DNA from: Mycolicibacterium hassiacum DSM 44199
GTDB lineage: Bacteria; Actinomycetota; Actinomycetes; Mycobacteriales; Mycobacteriaceae
Length of the DNA: 64,000 nt
NCBI RefSeq assembly: GCF_900603025.1
Contig: NZ_LR026975.1
Span: 4,092,001 to 4,156,000 of the forward strand
Direction: 5' to 3'
This document shows, piece by piece, positions 49,450-57,412 of this stretch. The first letter of the stretch is position 1; every line of letters starts with the position of its first letter. The position numbers and the translations under genes were made by a program. The notes beneath the pieces were generated by a model. The model searched no databases, was not told the DNA's origin, and worked only from the letters and a program-made list of their open reading frames with translations.

Positions 49450-50624
49450 CCCCAGCGGCGTCGACGGGCCGATCCAGCCAGTCGCGCGCCTGGGTGGACA
49501 ACGCCATCCGGCTGATCCAAGCCGACGCGCGCCGCAGCGCCGACACCCATCTGCTGCGCTACCCGCTGCCGGCCTGGGCGGATGCGGCCGACGTACAGCT
49601 GTACCTGAAGGACGAGACCACCCACATCACCGGCAGCCTCAAGCACCGGCTGGCGCGGTCATTGTTCCTCTACGCGCTGTGCAACGGCTGGATCGACGAG
49701 AACACCACCGTCATCGAGGCGTCTTCCGGGTCCACCGCGGTGTCGGAGGCCTACTTCGCGGCACTGCTGGGGCTGCCGTTCATCGCGGTGATGCCGGCGT
49801 CGACCAGCGCCGCCAAGATCGCGCTGATCGAAGCGCAGGGCGGCCGTTGCCATTTCGTCGACGAGGCATCGCAGGTGTACGCCGAGGCCGAGCGGTTGGC
49901 CGCCGAGACCGGTGGGCATTACCTGGATCAGTTCACCAACGCCGAGCGGGCCACCGACTGGCGCGGCAACAACAACATCGCCGAGTCGATCTTCGAGCAG
50001 ATGCGCGAGGAGGCCCATCCGGTCCCGGAGTGGATCGTCGTCGGTGCGGGCACCGGCGGTACCAGCGCCACGATCGGGCGCTACATCCGCTACCGGCGCT
50101 ACCCCACCCAGTTGTGCGTGGTGGATCCGGAGAACTCCGCGTTCTTCCCGTCCTATGTGCAGGGCCGCAGCGACATCGTGACCGGCAGATCGTCGCGGAT
50201 CGAGGGCATCGGCCGGCCGCGGGTGGAGCCGTCGTTCCTGCCCGGGGTGGTGGACCGGATGGTGATGGTGCCGGACTCGGCGTCGGTGGCCGCGGCCCAG
50301 CATGCCAGCGCGGTGCTCGGCCGGCGGGTGGGGCCGTCAACGGGCACCAACCTGTGGGGGGCGTTCGGGTTGCTCGCCGAGATGGTGGAGCAGGGGCGCA
50401 GCGGATCGGTGGTCACCCTGCTGGCCGACAGCGGCGACCGCTACGCCGACACCTATTTCTGCGACGACTGGCTGACCAGCCAGGGGCTCGACCCCGGGGA
50501 GTTCGCCGGCGTGCTGGCCGAGTTCGAACGCTGCGGGCGCTGGTCCTGTTCGTCGGAGTCGGTGAGCGGACCCTCCGCGGTGAGGAACAGCCACAGCGCC
50601 GCCACGATGAAGAAGCCGATGTAG
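49446..50624 (+). CDS. PLP-dependent cysteine-synthase-like enzyme (Rv3684-like)
   Basis: A 392-residue fold-type II PLP enzyme. The PLP lysine is in TGSLKHRLA (about residue 63), the substrate loop reads [11 protein letters not shown], and the phosphate loop [10 protein letters not shown]. It belongs to the CBS/cysteine-synthase family, but the exact substrate is unclear. The family normally ends near FERCGRW; here about 25 extra residues ([20 protein letters not shown]) read antisense to a small minus-strand gene, so the tail looks like a stop-loss extension. GTG 49446 overlaps the metallophosphoesterase stop. Confidence 0.9.
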   Translation: MTPAASTGRSSQSRAWVDNAIRLIQADARRSADTHLLRYPLPAWADAADVQLYLKDETTHITGSLKHRLARSLFLYALCNGWIDENTTVIEASSGSTAVSEAYFAALLGLPFIAVMPASTSAAKIALIEAQGGRCHFVDEASQVYAEAERLAAETGGHYLDQFTNAERATDWRGNNNIAESIFEQMREEAHPVPEWIVVGAGTGGTSATIGRYIRYRRYPTQLCVVDPENSAFFPSYVQGRSDIVTGRSSRIEGIGRPRVEPSFLPGVVDRMVMVPDSASVAAAQHASAVLGRRVGPSTGTNLWGAFGLLAEMVEQGRSGSVVTLLADSGDRYADTYFCDDWLTSQGLDPGEFAGVLAEFERCGRWSCSSESVSGPSAVRNSHSAATMKKPM

Positions 50625-50647
50625 ATCGACGCCCCGAGCCCGGTCAC
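50453..50647 (-). CDS. Small single-helix membrane protein overlapping the PLP gene
   Basis: A 64-residue frame from GTG 50647 (GGTGAGG upstream) with one clear membrane helix ([19 protein letters not shown], about 8-26), an acidic juxtamembrane stretch (LTDSDEQDQ) and a low-complexity tail antisense to the PLP enzyme. The N-terminal half looks genuinely protein-coding. A short coupled start further upstream (reading MTVISGEV) is possible. Unknown function. Confidence 0.55.
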   Translation of the reverse strand: MTGLGASIYIGFFIVAALWLFLTAEGPLTDSDEQDQRPQRSNSASTPANSPGSSPWLVSQSSQK

Positions 50648-50787
50648 TTGCCTCACCTCGCCTGAGATCACTGTCATCTTGGACAACAGCGCCGACAGTC
50701 CCTGGCTTCCCGCTGTGACGTGTGTCGCGGCCGACGCCCGAAATCCCAGCACAGCCACGCCCCTCGCGACACCCGCAGGGGAGCCGT

Positions 50788-50818
50788 TTGGTGTCGCACC
50801 CCGTCGGTGCGATACGCT
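50788..50818 (+). promoter_or_regulatory. Promoter of tRNA-Pro
   Basis: TTGGTG (50788-50793) and TACGCT (50813-50818) with a 19-base spacer; the -10 ends 14 bases before the mature tRNA. Confidence 0.45.
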
Positions 50819-50832
50819 GTTGCCGCTCTCAA

Positions 50833-50906
<74 letters not shown>

Positions 50907-50912
50907 CAGTCG

Positions 50913-50943
50913 AGTGCCCGCCTGTACTCAGCAGGCGGGCACT
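50913..50943 (+). terminator. Terminator of tRNA-Pro
   Basis: AGTGCCCGCCTG (50913-50924) and CAGGCGGGCACT (50932-50943) form a perfect 12-bp stem with a TACTCAG loop, 6 bases past the tRNA. No U-tract follows. Confidence 0.8.
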
Positions 50944-51309
50944 GTCGCATCTGGGTGCCGCTCCGCCGGAGCCGTGGGCTCCGCACACGAGGCCCCGAAA
51001 AACGAGTGGACGGGACTCACCTCCCGCGAGTCCCGTCCGGATTGGTATGGGGTGGCTCAACCCGCCATCCCCCGCGACCCTCCCCCGGGGCCCTGGCGGA
51101 TCAAGCCTGGTGATCAGGGTGGGCGATCACCTTCCCGCGGAGAACGCTAGCCCGCTCGCGGCGAATCCGATATCAGGGGTTTCCCCATCTTTTCCGGTAT
51201 GCCAGGCCAACCGCGGCCGCTGTGCCGGTCGTCGCGGCGCGGGCCGCCGTGCGGGAGGCGAATCGTCCGAAATCGTTTGACCGGCTCGAATGCCGGGAAT
51301 CATGGGGCC
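50944..51309. other. Non-coding gap with structured elements
   Basis: No frame with protein character was found. It holds the hairpin at 51008-51038, a second weaker inverted repeat (GGTGATC 51109-51115 with GATCACC 51125-51131), and, presumably, the promoter of the gene at 51310. Confidence 0.5.
51008..51038 (-). terminator. Strong hairpin with U-tract on the minus strand
   Basis: GGACGGGACTC (51008-51018) and GAGTCCCGTCC (51028-51038) pair perfectly over 11 bp. On the minus strand the hairpin is followed by ACTCGTTTTTCGG, a real U-tract. No minus-strand gene is known to its right, so it may end an unannotated RNA. Confidence 0.6.
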
Positions 51310-52308
51310 GTGACGTTGGCATCAACTTATGTCGAACCCGCCCTGCCGCAGGCTGTCGGCCCCGTGTCGGCCGCCGTCCTCGACATGGTGCAGCGCCGGC
51401 CGACACTGCACAGCCGGCCGGTCGACATCCCGGTCGCCGACGCCGACCCGTACGGTCTGGACCTGCAGCTTGCGCTCTATGTCTGCTACGAGCTGCACTA
51501 CCGCGGGTTCCGCGGTGTCGACCCGCGGTGGGAGTGGAGCCCGATGCTGCTGCACATCCGCGGCCGGCTCGAGGACGCGTTCCTGTCCGCGGTGCGCCGC
51601 GACGTCGGCGACATCGACACCAGCGCCGCCGACGAGATGGAGCGGATCTCGGTCGAGCCGGTCGACGGCGACGGCCCGTCGTACTACCTGCGTGACCGGG
51701 GCACCTGGGAGCAGATGCGCGAGTACTTCGTGCATCGCTCGCTGTATCACCTCAAGGAGGGTGACCCCCACGCGTTCCAGATCCCGCGTCTGATGGGGCT
51801 GGCCAAGGCGGCGTTCGTCGCGGTGGAGTTCGACGAGTTCGGTGGTGGCCGCGCCGATGCGCTGCATCAGCAGTTGTTCGCCGACCTGATGGTCGCCGCC
51901 GGTCTGGACGCCGGCTACCTGGCCTATCTGAACGAGGTGCCCGCCGAGGCGCTGGCGCCGGTGAACCTGATGTCGCTGTTCGGGCTGCACCGCGATCTGC
52001 GCGGGGCGGCCATCGGTCACTTCGCCTCCACCGAGATCACCTCCTCGCCCGGCTCGCGCCGGCTGGTGGAGGCACTGGAACGGATGGGGGCGCCGCAGGC
52101 CTGCGCGGTGTTCTATCGCGAGCACGTGGTGGCCGACGCGGTACACGAGCAGGTGGTGCGCACCGATGTGGTCGGCGACCTGGTGGCGCGCGAGCCGCAA
52201 CTGGACGCCGATGTGGTGTTCGGGATCCGGGCGCACGCGCTGGTCGAGGACCGGTTGGCCGATCACCTGATGGCCTGCTGGACGGCGGGACGCTCGTCGC
52301 TGCGCTGA
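51310..52308 (+). CDS. Iron-containing redox enzyme (heme-oxygenase-like diiron fold)
   Basis: A 332-residue all-helical protein of the iron-containing-redox-enzyme family, the heme-oxygenase-like diiron oxidases that include UndA- and BesC-type enzymes. Candidate iron ligands are the EFDEFGGGR...H segment (Glu173-Glu176, His186) and FYREHVVADAVHE (Glu271, His272, Asp276, His279). The N-terminal half (about 40-150) is a second, less conserved helical region. GTG 51310 is chosen; the frame is open upstream. It is convergent with a CDGSH protein and a methyltransferase. Substrate unknown. Confidence 0.85.
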   Translation: MTLASTYVEPALPQAVGPVSAAVLDMVQRRPTLHSRPVDIPVADADPYGLDLQLALYVCYELHYRGFRGVDPRWEWSPMLLHIRGRLEDAFLSAVRRDVGDIDTSAADEMERISVEPVDGDGPSYYLRDRGTWEQMREYFVHRSLYHLKEGDPHAFQIPRLMGLAKAAFVAVEFDEFGGGRADALHQQLFADLMVAAGLDAGYLAYLNEVPAEALAPVNLMSLFGLHRDLRGAAIGHFASTEITSSPGSRRLVEALERMGAPQACAVFYREHVVADAVHEQVVRTDVVGDLVAREPQLDADVVFGIRAHALVEDRLADHLMACWTAGRSSLR

Positions 52309-52328
52309 GCCGGCGAGCAAGCCAGCCG

Positions 52329-52622
52329 CTAGCGCGGCGCGGTCTGCGCGGGGTTCTGGCTGCTCTGGGGGTCCTGGCTGCTCTGGGGGTTCTGGCTGCT
52401 CTGGGGTTCCTGGCTGTCCCGGGCGTTGCGACGCGTTCGGCAGCGGTGGCTGGTGTCGCACAACGGGTAGGTCCGGGAGCGCCGGCAGGCGCAGATCGCG
52501 ACCATGAACCGGTCGGACTCGACGGTGCTGCCGTCGGGCAACTCGATCCGCACCGGGCCCTGCACCATCACCGGCCCACCGGGCACCACCCGCACGATCC
52601 GCGCGGCGCGGTCCGGTGTCAT
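52329..52622 (-). CDS. CDGSH-type iron-sulfur protein with repeat tail
   Basis: A 97-residue protein. Residues 1-70 hold the CDGSH 2Fe-2S motif: CACRRSRTYPLCDTSH gives C-x-C-x2-S-x3-P-x-C-D-x-S-H, three cysteines and one histidine as ligands, with Thr in place of the usual Gly. The last 25 residues are SQxPQS repeats encoded by an 18-bp tandem repeat. ATG 52622 overlaps the methyltransferase stop as ATGA, so the two are coupled. Likely electron transfer or cluster donation to the neighbouring diiron enzyme (inference). Confidence 0.92.
   Translation of the reverse strand: MTPDRAARIVRVVPGGPVMVQGPVRIELPDGSTVESDRFMVAICACRRSRTYPLCDTSHRCRTRRNARDSQEPQSSQNPQSSQDPQSSQNPAQTAPR
52351..52422. repeat. 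18-bp in-frame coding tandem repeat, 4 copies
   Basis: Four 18-base units (GGGTTCTGGCTGCTCTGG and variants) start at 52351, 52369, 52387 and 52405, encoding the SQxPQS repeats of the CDGSH protein tail. Copy-number change would keep the frame. Confidence 0.95.
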
Positions 52623-53338
52623 GCCTTGTCCGCCCGGATCACCACGAGTTCCTCCTCGCGCCGGCCCGGCTCCAACCGTCCGGTGTCCTCCAGCCAGCGG
52701 GCCCGCGACGTGAGCACCGGGCCGAACGGGATCCACCGGTAGCCCACGATCTGCGCGTCCAGCCCCGCGGCGGCCAGCCCGGCCAGGGTCTGCCGGGGAA
52801 CGGCGAACTCGGACTGCACCACCAGCAGCGTGCCGCCCGGGGCGAGCAGATCCGACACCTGCTCGCACAGCGGGTCGAGCACCTGCCGGCCGTCGTAGCC
52901 GGCGTCCCAGGCCCGCGCCGGCCCGACCTCGGGCGGCAGCGGATCGAAGTCGGCGTCCGGGTCGTGCGGCACGTACGGCGGATTGCACACCACCAGGTCG
53001 TAGCCGCCGAACTCGGCGGCGCGCGCCCATGAGCCGAGATGGACCGCCACCTCGGCGCCGGTGGCGGCGGCGTTCTTGCGGACGCAGTGCACGGCGGCGG
53101 GACAGATGTCGAACGCGTTCACCTCGCAAGCCCCCTGGCGGTAGGCGGCGATCGCCACCACCCCGCTGCCCGTGCACAGGTCCGCGACCCGGCGGCCGGC
53201 GGCCAGGCCGGTCTTGTCCATCACCTCGATGAGGAACCGGGAGTCCTCCTGCGGGGCGTAGACGCCCCGGCTGGCAGTCAGTGGTTCGCGCGTACCGGCG
53301 TATCCGGAATGTCGCGCCTCGGAGTAAGCGGTGGTCAC
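52619..53338 (-). CDS. HemK/MTQ2-like SAM methyltransferase
   Basis: A 239-residue class I methyltransferase. Motif I VADLCTGSGVVAIAA (about 42-56) and the catalytic NPPY (NPPYVPHD, about 108) identify the HemK/PrmC/MTQ2 group, which methylates glutamine side chains (release factors) or related amide substrates. The dedicated PrmC substrate-recognition N-domain is absent, so it is of the short MTQ2 type. GTG 53338. Coupled to the CDGSH gene. Confidence 0.92.
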   Translation of the reverse strand: MTTAYSEARHSGYAGTREPLTASRGVYAPQEDSRFLIEVMDKTGLAAGRRVADLCTGSGVVAIAAYRQGACEVNAFDICPAAVHCVRKNAAATGAEVAVHLGSWARAAEFGGYDLVVCNPPYVPHDPDADFDPLPPEVGPARAWDAGYDGRQVLDPLCEQVSDLLAPGGTLLVVQSEFAVPRQTLAGLAAAGLDAQIVGYRWIPFGPVLTSRARWLEDTGRLEPGRREEELVVIRADKA

Positions 53339-53460
53339 ACATCGGCCTTTCGACAAGCTTCGCTGCGTCGTCGCAGCACTGCGCTTTAGATGCCCCCGTC
53401 GGTGCGCGTTAAACCGCTCGGCGGCGGTTTGCGTGCCTGCCGGGCGGGCACCCCACACCC

Positions 53461-54129
53461 GTGTACGCCTCCGATCTCGCCGCCCTGCCGGTCCGGTTCG
53501 GCGCCGCGCTGCGGCACCGCCGGCTCTTTCACCCCAGCGGTGCGCTCGCCAACGGCGAGCTCGTCCGCACCGCTTTCGAGGGCGAGGGACTGCCGATGCA
53601 GTCCTCGCGCGTCGTCGCGCGGGTGTCCAAGGGGGTCGGGGTGCCCGGGGGCATTCCCGACGTCGCCGGGCTGGCCTGGCGGATTCCGCCGCCGGGGGAC
53701 CTGAGTTCCTGCGGCCCGTGGGATGTGCTGCTGGCGTCGACGCTGGCCGGCACCCGGTTCCTGCTGGCGCCGGCCACCTCGTTCGCGGCGGCGACGTTCT
53801 CGAGCCTGATGCCGCTGCGTCACCGCGGCGGCCTGTGGTGGGTGCGTGCGACGCTGACCAGCTCGTTCTCCGGTGGGCTGGACCTGGACGCCGTGCGGAC
53901 CGAAATAGAGACGCGCGGAATGGATTTCACTGTCGAACAGGCTTCGGGGTGGGGCGAGTTCCGGCCGCTGGCGCGGTTGCGGCTGCAGCACGTCGACCCC
54001 AGCAGCGACGACATCGCCTTCGACCCGGTGCTGCACACCCACGACGAGGTGCGGTTGGCGCCCGGCTGGCTCGCCGATTTCCGCCGGGCCGCCTACCGCC
54101 GCAGCCGTGAGGGCCGCGGCGCCCAGTAA
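53461..54129 (+). CDS. Conserved hypothetical protein, catalase-fold-like pattern
   Basis: A 222-residue protein I do not recognise with certainty. The run of landmarks RRLFHPSGALANGELVRTAF and then RVSKGVGVPGGIPDVAGLAW is reminiscent of the beta-barrel start of heme catalases (R-x-F-H-x-x-G, then RxS...GxxxxRG.A), but the distal His context and heme-ligand Tyr of catalases are not identifiable, and the protein is less than half their length. GTG 53461. Divergent from the methyltransferase by 122 bases. Function open. Confidence 0.7.
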   Translation: MYASDLAALPVRFGAALRHRRLFHPSGALANGELVRTAFEGEGLPMQSSRVVARVSKGVGVPGGIPDVAGLAWRIPPPGDLSSCGPWDVLLASTLAGTRFLLAPATSFAAATFSSLMPLRHRGGLWWVRATLTSSFSGGLDLDAVRTEIETRGMDFTVEQASGWGEFRPLARLRLQHVDPSSDDIAFDPVLHTHDEVRLAPGWLADFRRAAYRRSREGRGAQ

Positions 54130-54160
54130 TCACCGGCGCCCAGGAATCACCGGCGCCCGG
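54128..54160. repeat. 17-bp direct repeat grown from a gene end
   Basis: AATCACCGGCGCCCAGG at 54128-54144 is repeated at 54145-54160, and the last codons and stop of the preceding gene (GGCGCCCAGTAA) form a partial earlier copy. Confidence 0.85.
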
Positions 54161-54178
54161 CAGTCAGGGCGCCCGTGA

Positions 54179-54337
54179 TCAGGCCGTCGGCTCTTCGCCG
54201 GGCTCGGCCACATCGGGCGCGATCTCACGGGTCGCCATGCCGCCCTCACGACCGGTGTCCTTCGGTCCCGGCCGGCCCCCGCGCGGCTCGTCGCGGTCGT
54301 CGGTCTCGTTGTCGTAGATGCCTTTTCCTCGAGGCAT
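54179..54337 (-). CDS. Small hydrophilic conserved protein
   Basis: A 52-residue, charged, Gly/Pro/Asp-rich and probably disordered protein beginning MPRGKGIYDNETDD and ending GEEPTA. This opening and ending are ones I recall from a common but uncharacterised mycobacterial small-protein family. ATG 54337 with AAAGGAC upstream. It lies 34 bases downstream of the LLM gene on the same strand, so probably co-transcribed. Function unknown. Confidence 0.75.
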   Translation of the reverse strand: MPRGKGIYDNETDDRDEPRGGRPGPKDTGREGGMATREIAPDVAEPGEEPTA

Positions 54338-54371
54338 GCGCACGTCCTTTCTCGTTGATCGGTTGGGGGTC

Positions 54372-55352
54372 TCAGCCGGCGCGGAGCTTGTCCAGCAGCG
54401 GTTCGGCGGCCTCGGCCAGGAACCGCTCCTGGTGCTCGTCGCCGATCTGCACCAACGCGATGTCGGTGAAGCCCGCCTCGCGGTAGGCGCCGACCGCGTC
54501 GACGATCGCGTCCAGATCCGGTCCGCAGGGGATGGAGGCGGCGACGTCCTCGGGGCGGACGTAGCGGGTGGCGCCGTCGAATCCGGCGGTGGTGGGCAGG
54601 TCCGAGTTGACCGCCCACCCGCCGCCGAACCAGCGGAACTGTTCGTGCGCGCGCCGCACCGCAGTGTCGCGGTCGGGGTCCCAGCAGATGGGGAGCTGTC
54701 CGATTACCCGAACCTGCCCCGGTAATCCGGTGGCGCGCCTGGTCTCATGCCAGGAGGCGACGAGGTCGCGGTTCGGTTCGACCGCGATCAGGTGGTCCGA
54801 CAGCGGCGCGAACATCTCGACCGAGCGGTCGCCGGACACGGCGGTGGCGATGGCCACCGGCGTGTCGGGCAGGTCCCACAGACGCGCGGAGTCGACCTCG
54901 AAGTGCTCGCCCTTCCAGTCCACAAGGTCGCCGGTGAACAGTTCCCGGATGATCTGGATGGCTTCCCGCAGCATCTCCTGGCGGCGGGTCACCGTGGGCC
55001 ACCGCTTGCCGACGACGTGCTCGTTGAGGTTCTCGCCGGTACCGAGGCCCAGGGTGAACCGGCCGTCGGCAAGGATCTGCAGGGTGGCGGCCTTCTGTGC
55101 GACGACCGCGGGGTGGTACCGCATCGTCGGGCAGGTCACGTAGGTGAACAGTTCGACGCGGTCGGTCGCGTGAGCGACCGCGCCGAGTACCGACCAGGCG
55201 TAGGGTGCCTGCCCCTGCGCCGACAACCACGGGAAGTAGTGGTCGGAGCAGACCTCGAAGTCGAATCCGGCGCGCTCGGCCGAAACGGCGTAGCGCACAA
55301 GCTGTTTGGGGCCGCTCTGCTCGGTGAGCAGGGTGTAGCCGATACGGGCCAT
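54372..55352 (-). CDS. F420-type LLM-class oxidoreductase
   Basis: A 326-residue luciferase-like TIM-barrel protein of the F420-dependent subfamily (glucose-6-phosphate-dehydrogenase-like). Visible: GYTLLTEQSGPKQLVRYAV, FEVCSDHYFPW (the SDHY/F active-site region), TYVTCPTMRYHPA (cofactor strand) and GRFTLGLGTGENLNEHV, the FGD-like GTGExLNE motif. ATG 55352. Hydride transfer with F420 is the family reaction; the substrate is unknown. Confidence 0.92.
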   Translation of the reverse strand: MARIGYTLLTEQSGPKQLVRYAVSAERAGFDFEVCSDHYFPWLSAQGQAPYAWSVLGAVAHATDRVELFTYVTCPTMRYHPAVVAQKAATLQILADGRFTLGLGTGENLNEHVVGKRWPTVTRRQEMLREAIQIIRELFTGDLVDWKGEHFEVDSARLWDLPDTPVAIATAVSGDRSVEMFAPLSDHLIAVEPNRDLVASWHETRRATGLPGQVRVIGQLPICWDPDRDTAVRRAHEQFRWFGGGWAVNSDLPTTAGFDGATRYVRPEDVAASIPCGPDLDAIVDAVGAYREAGFTDIALVQIGDEHQERFLAEAAEPLLDKLRAG

Positions 55353-55493
55353 GAGCTCGGAGTACCCGTCGGCGGCCGGGGCCACACCCGGCCCGGGTTC
55401 GCAGGGTGGCCTGCGGCGATCACACACCGCGTCCGATCAGGCGGCCCATGAGGCTGTTTGTCAATTCCGGGGCGGATCGACAGGATAGGAACC

Positions 55494-56756
55494 ATGAGTT
55501 ACCAGGCCGGCGGACCGGGATCGGCCGGTCCGCCGCCCGGATACCCGCCACCACCCGGCTACGGGGCGGCACCCGGCTATCCCCCACCGGGGTACGCCGC
55601 ACCCGGTTTCCCCCCACCGGGGTACGCCGCAGCCGGGCCCGGATATCCGCCGCCCGGGTACGGGGCGCCGGGTTACGGGCCGCCCGGTCCCGGCTGGCCG
55701 GCTCCCTCCTACGGATACGGACCGCCGGGCGGAGTCGGCGGGCCGCCGGCCGCGCTCAAACCGGGTGTCATCCCGCTGCGGCCCCTCACCCTGTCCGACA
55801 TCTTCAACGGCGCGGTCGCCTACATCCGCGGAAACGCGAAGGCCACCCTGGGGCTGACCACCATCGTCGTGGTCATCTCGGAGTTGTTGAACCTGCTGTT
55901 CACGGTCGGCCCGCTCGCGGCCACCGGCACGCTGGTCCCCAACCCTGGCCCACCGATCTCCGGCGGCGCGATCAGCACCACGATCGCGTCGACCGCGGTC
56001 GGTTTCCTGACCACCTGGCTGGCGGCCACCGTGCTGAACGGCATGCTGACCGTCGTCGTCGGCCGGGCGGTGTTCGGCGGCACCATCTCCATCGACCAGG
56101 CGTGGCAGCGCGTCAAAGGCCGGTTGGGCGCGCTGATCGGCTACGCCTTCCTGGAGACCCTCGGCCTGACGCTGGTGGTCGTGCTGTACGTCGTGCTGCT
56201 GGTGTGGATCAACTTCGCGGCCGGCGCCGCCGCCGCGGTGGTCATCGGCGCCCCCATCGGTCTCGGGGTGCTGGCTGGGCTGATCTACCTGTCGACGATC
56301 CTGAGCTTCGCCCCACCCGTGATCGTGTTGGAGCGCCGCGGCATCCTGACCGCCATCGAACGGTCCTATGCGCTGGTGAAGCCGGACTTCTGGCAGGTGC
56401 TCGGCATCCGGGCCCTGATCATCGTGGTGATCACCCTGGTCGCCGGCGCGGTGTCGGTCCCGTTCAGCGTCGTCGGGCAGCTCATGCTGCTGGCCGGCAA
56501 CTCGCTCGCCCTGGTGCTCGCCGCGATGGTGGTGGTGACGATCGGCAGTGTGGTTGGCCAGATCATCACCGCGCCGTTCGCCGCCGGTGCGCTGGTGCTG
56601 CTGTACACCGATCGCCGGATCCGCGGTGAGGCGTTCGACCTGGCGCTGCAGACCGGCGCCCGGACCGGCGGGCCGATCCCCCCGGCCGAGACGCCCTCGC
56701 CGGCAACGACAACCGCAGACCCCACCGACGACCTGTGGCTGACCCAACGAATCTGA
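55494..56756 (+). CDS. Polytopic membrane protein with PPPGY-rich N-terminus (Rv3689-like)
   Basis: A 420-residue protein. Residues 1-85 are a Pro/Gly/Tyr-rich disordered region with repeated PPPGY/PPPGF units; residues 110-390 hold about six membrane helices with a conserved LSDIFNGAVAYIR entry and VLERRGILTAIERSYALVKPDFW, features of the DUF4013/glycerophosphodiesterase-membrane-domain-like families. First gene of the Rv3689-Rv3695-type cluster. ATG 55494 after AGGATAGGA. Function unknown. Confidence 0.88.
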   Translation: MSYQAGGPGSAGPPPGYPPPPGYGAAPGYPPPGYAAPGFPPPGYAAAGPGYPPPGYGAPGYGPPGPGWPAPSYGYGPPGGVGGPPAALKPGVIPLRPLTLSDIFNGAVAYIRGNAKATLGLTTIVVVISELLNLLFTVGPLAATGTLVPNPGPPISGGAISTTIASTAVGFLTTWLAATVLNGMLTVVVGRAVFGGTISIDQAWQRVKGRLGALIGYAFLETLGLTLVVVLYVVLLVWINFAAGAAAAVVIGAPIGLGVLAGLIYLSTILSFAPPVIVLERRGILTAIERSYALVKPDFWQVLGIRALIIVVITLVAGAVSVPFSVVGQLMLLAGNSLALVLAAMVVVTIGSVVGQIITAPFAAGALVLLYTDRRIRGEAFDLALQTGARTGGPIPPAETPSPATTTADPTDDLWLTQRI

Positions 56757-56758
56757 TC

Positions 56759-57412
56759 GTGGCGACCATAGACATCGACCGGGACACGGCGCGCGATGCC
56801 GCGGAGAACGAACTGCAGCGGCCCATCTACGCCAAACCGTCGGCAGGCGACTACGTGTTGGAGTGGATAGACGACCTCATCTCCCGCATCGCACGTGCGG
56901 GCTCCACGGTGCCGGGCGGCTGGTTCACCCTGACGGTGGTGGCGATCCTGGTGGTCCTCGCTGTGGTGACCGCGGTGCGGATCGCCCGCCGCACCATGCA
57001 CACCCAGCGGGCCGGCGACGCGGTGCTGTTCGGCGACCGGGAGCTGTCCTCGGCCGAACACCGCGCCGCCGCCGAACGGTACGCCGCCGAGGGTCAGTTC
57101 GGCCCCGCGATCCGCCACCGGCTGCGCGCGGTCGCCCGCCACCTCGAGGAGACCGGAGTCCTGCAGCCGATCCCGGGCCGCACCGCCACCGAGCTCGCTG
57201 CCGACACCGGTCGCGTGTTCCCCCAGCTTGCCGACGAATTCGATACCGCGGCAACAATATTCAACGACATCACGTACGGGGATCGACCCGCGAGCCCGCA
57301 GGACTACCGGCGCGTCGTCGCCCTCGACGACCACCTGCGCTCACAACCCCACCCGGTGGCCGCGGCGACGACCGCCCCGCCGGCCACCAGCGGCTGGGCG
57401 GAGGTGCGATGA
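56759..57412 (+). CDS. DUF4129 membrane protein (Rv3690-like)
   Basis: A 217-residue protein with one membrane helix (about 57-80) and a cytosolic DUF4129 domain whose core reads YAAEGQFGPAIRHRLRAVAR (about 102-121), often fused to transglutaminase proteins in other bacteria. GTG 56759, 3 bases after the previous stop, is chosen because it gives the conserved opening ATIDIDRDTA; an overlapping GTG 24 bases earlier is possible. ATGA overlap to the next gene. Confidence 0.88.
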   Translation: MATIDIDRDTARDAAENELQRPIYAKPSAGDYVLEWIDDLISRIARAGSTVPGGWFTLTVVAILVVLAVVTAVRIARRTMHTQRAGDAVLFGDRELSSAEHRAAAERYAAEGQFGPAIRHRLRAVARHLEETGVLQPIPGRTATELAADTGRVFPQLADEFDTAATIFNDITYGDRPASPQDYRRVVALDDHLRSQPHPVAAATTAPPATSGWAEVR

